Shown: positions 63,367-64,000 of the stretch, in pieces
Layout of the letters: each line of letters opens with the position of its first letter
Numbering within the stretch: position 1 is the first letter of the stretch
Assembly (NCBI GenBank): GCA_035502855.1
Contig: DATJTX010000023.1
Coordinates: 1 to 64,000, forward strand
DNA length: 64,000 nucleotides
Direction: 5' to 3'
Source: Candidatus Baltobacteraceae bacterium
GTDB lineage: Bacteria > Vulcanimicrobiota > Vulcanimicrobiia > Vulcanimicrobiales > Vulcanimicrobiaceae
The notes under the pieces: generated by a model
Database searches by the model: none
The model's input: only the letters and a program-made list of their open reading frames with translations
Told to the model about the DNA's origin: nothing
Translations under genes and position numbers: made by a program

Positions 63367-64000
63367 TCAGGAAATGGTCACGGATTCGCCGGGGTGCATC
63401 ACCGTCACCGCGATCTGCGACGAAATCTTGGCGACCTCGCGTGCGAACTGTTCGCCGGCGTGCGGCCCCAGCACGAGCGGGTTGTGAGCGTAGTGCACCG
63501 GCACGGCGTGCGCGACACCGACGGCCTTGCACGTCATCGCTGCTTCAGCCGGCCCCATCGTGAAGGCGCCGTTGCCGCAGCACACGACGCCGATCTTCGG
63601 CTGGTAGCGTTTGCCGAGCTCGTGCATGTCGCCGAAGTAGTCGGTGTCACCGGAAGCGTAGACGCGCGTGCCCGCGAAATCGAGCATGAATCCGGCCGAC
63701 GGATAGGCGAGCGCGGTCGAATGGATTGCGGGAACGAGCCACGCGCGAATCGGACCATGTACCGTCTCACCGCCGAAATTCATGCCCGCCCCTTTATTCG
63801 CAACGAGCGTCGGCATGTCGAGGTTGGCCGCCTTGAATTTCGGCACGAGACCCACGCGCATCAGATCGCTCTGACCCGTCGTCATCACCGGTAAGCCGGC
63901 ACTCACCAGCGCCGCCAGCAATTCGAAGTAGTCGCCGATATGGTCGCCGTGATCGTGGGTGAGCGCGACCAGCACGGCGCCCGGATTGCGCGATTTCAAA
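63367..64000 (-). CDS. Metal-dependent hydrolase, UPF0173/UlaG-like (cut by window end)
   Basis: At least 210 codons, with the N-terminus outside the window. It is a metallo-beta-lactamase fold: ALTHDHGDHIGDYFELL holds the HxHxDH metal site, followed by VPAIHST, YASGDTDYFGDM and AVPVHYAHNPLVL. The order and spacing fit the UPF0173/L-ascorbate-6-phosphate lactonase-like group. The family typically has 30-50 residues before this point. Confidence 0.85.
   Translation of the reverse strand, partial: LKSRNPGAVLVALTHDHGDHIGDYFELLAALVSAGLPVMTTGQSDLMRVGLVPKFKAANLDMPTLVANKGAGMNFGGETVHGPIRAWLVPAIHSTALAYPSAGFMLDFAGTRVYASGDTDYFGDMHELGKRYQPKIGVVCCGNGAFTMGPAEAAMTCKAVGVAHAVPVHYAHNPLVLGPHAGEQFAREVAKISSQIAVTVMHPGESVTIS

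Overview
The window is GC-rich bacterial DNA. Its chromosomal parts carry core genes (eno, ndk, birA-type biotin ligase, acpS, nnrD/E, ligA, uvrA, two tRNAs). It lacks hallmark genes that would fix a phylum. The gene mix (archaemetzincin, HerA/NurA, MCP and Cache receptors, GH38, DUF2252) and the small two-gene couplings would suit an uncultured high-GC lineage such as Eremiobacterota/WPS-2, but that placement is a guess. No rRNA, CRISPR array or type IV secretion (mating-pair) genes were found.

Layout. (1) 1-1110: the end of an IS21-family insertion sequence (5' end of istA plus its terminal repeats), a small membrane protein gene and a hairpin terminator. (2) 1111-6196: a 5-kb genomic island bounded by copies of the 3' end of tRNA-Glu, with its own pair of terminal repeats but no integrase. 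It carries a ClpP-fold (SDH-type) protease with a 72-aa partner, two uncharacterised proteins and small ORFs. (3) 6174-35895: a second island of about 29.7 kb in the same tRNA-Glu site. It has an integrase and excisionase beside the tRNA and matching arm-type repeats at both ends. It is an integrative and mobilizable element: relaxase-helicase, ribbon-helix-helix protein, oriT region, TraK/TraL/TraM-like genes and a VirD4/TraG coupling protein, arranged like the core of IncP Tra1, without a mating channel. (4) 35870-61293: chromosomal housekeeping region. (5) 61259-63366: a defence islet with an antiphage dCTP-deaminase-like gene and a 46-aa downstream ORF. (6) 63367-64000: a metallo-beta-lactamase-fold hydrolase cut by the window end.

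The cargo of the large island is the main point of interest. Seven co-directional genes (nurA, herA, mre11/sbcD, rad50/sbcC, a J-domain protein, an unknown protein, and a 1653-aa SF1 helicase with a C-terminal nuclease) fill 6359-21140. The first four are the DNA-end-processing set best known from archaea. Joined to a J-domain protein and a helicase-nuclease and carried on a mobile element beside an AbiE toxin-antitoxin pair, they look like a multi-gene DNA-targeting defence or element-maintenance system. That role is inference.

Elsewhere, three adjacent genes (44650-49011) form an unusual chemosensory set: two Cache receptors without a methyl-accepting domain flank an MCP without a periplasmic sensor. 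The two Cache proteins share a C-terminal region around an EVSGDHV motif.
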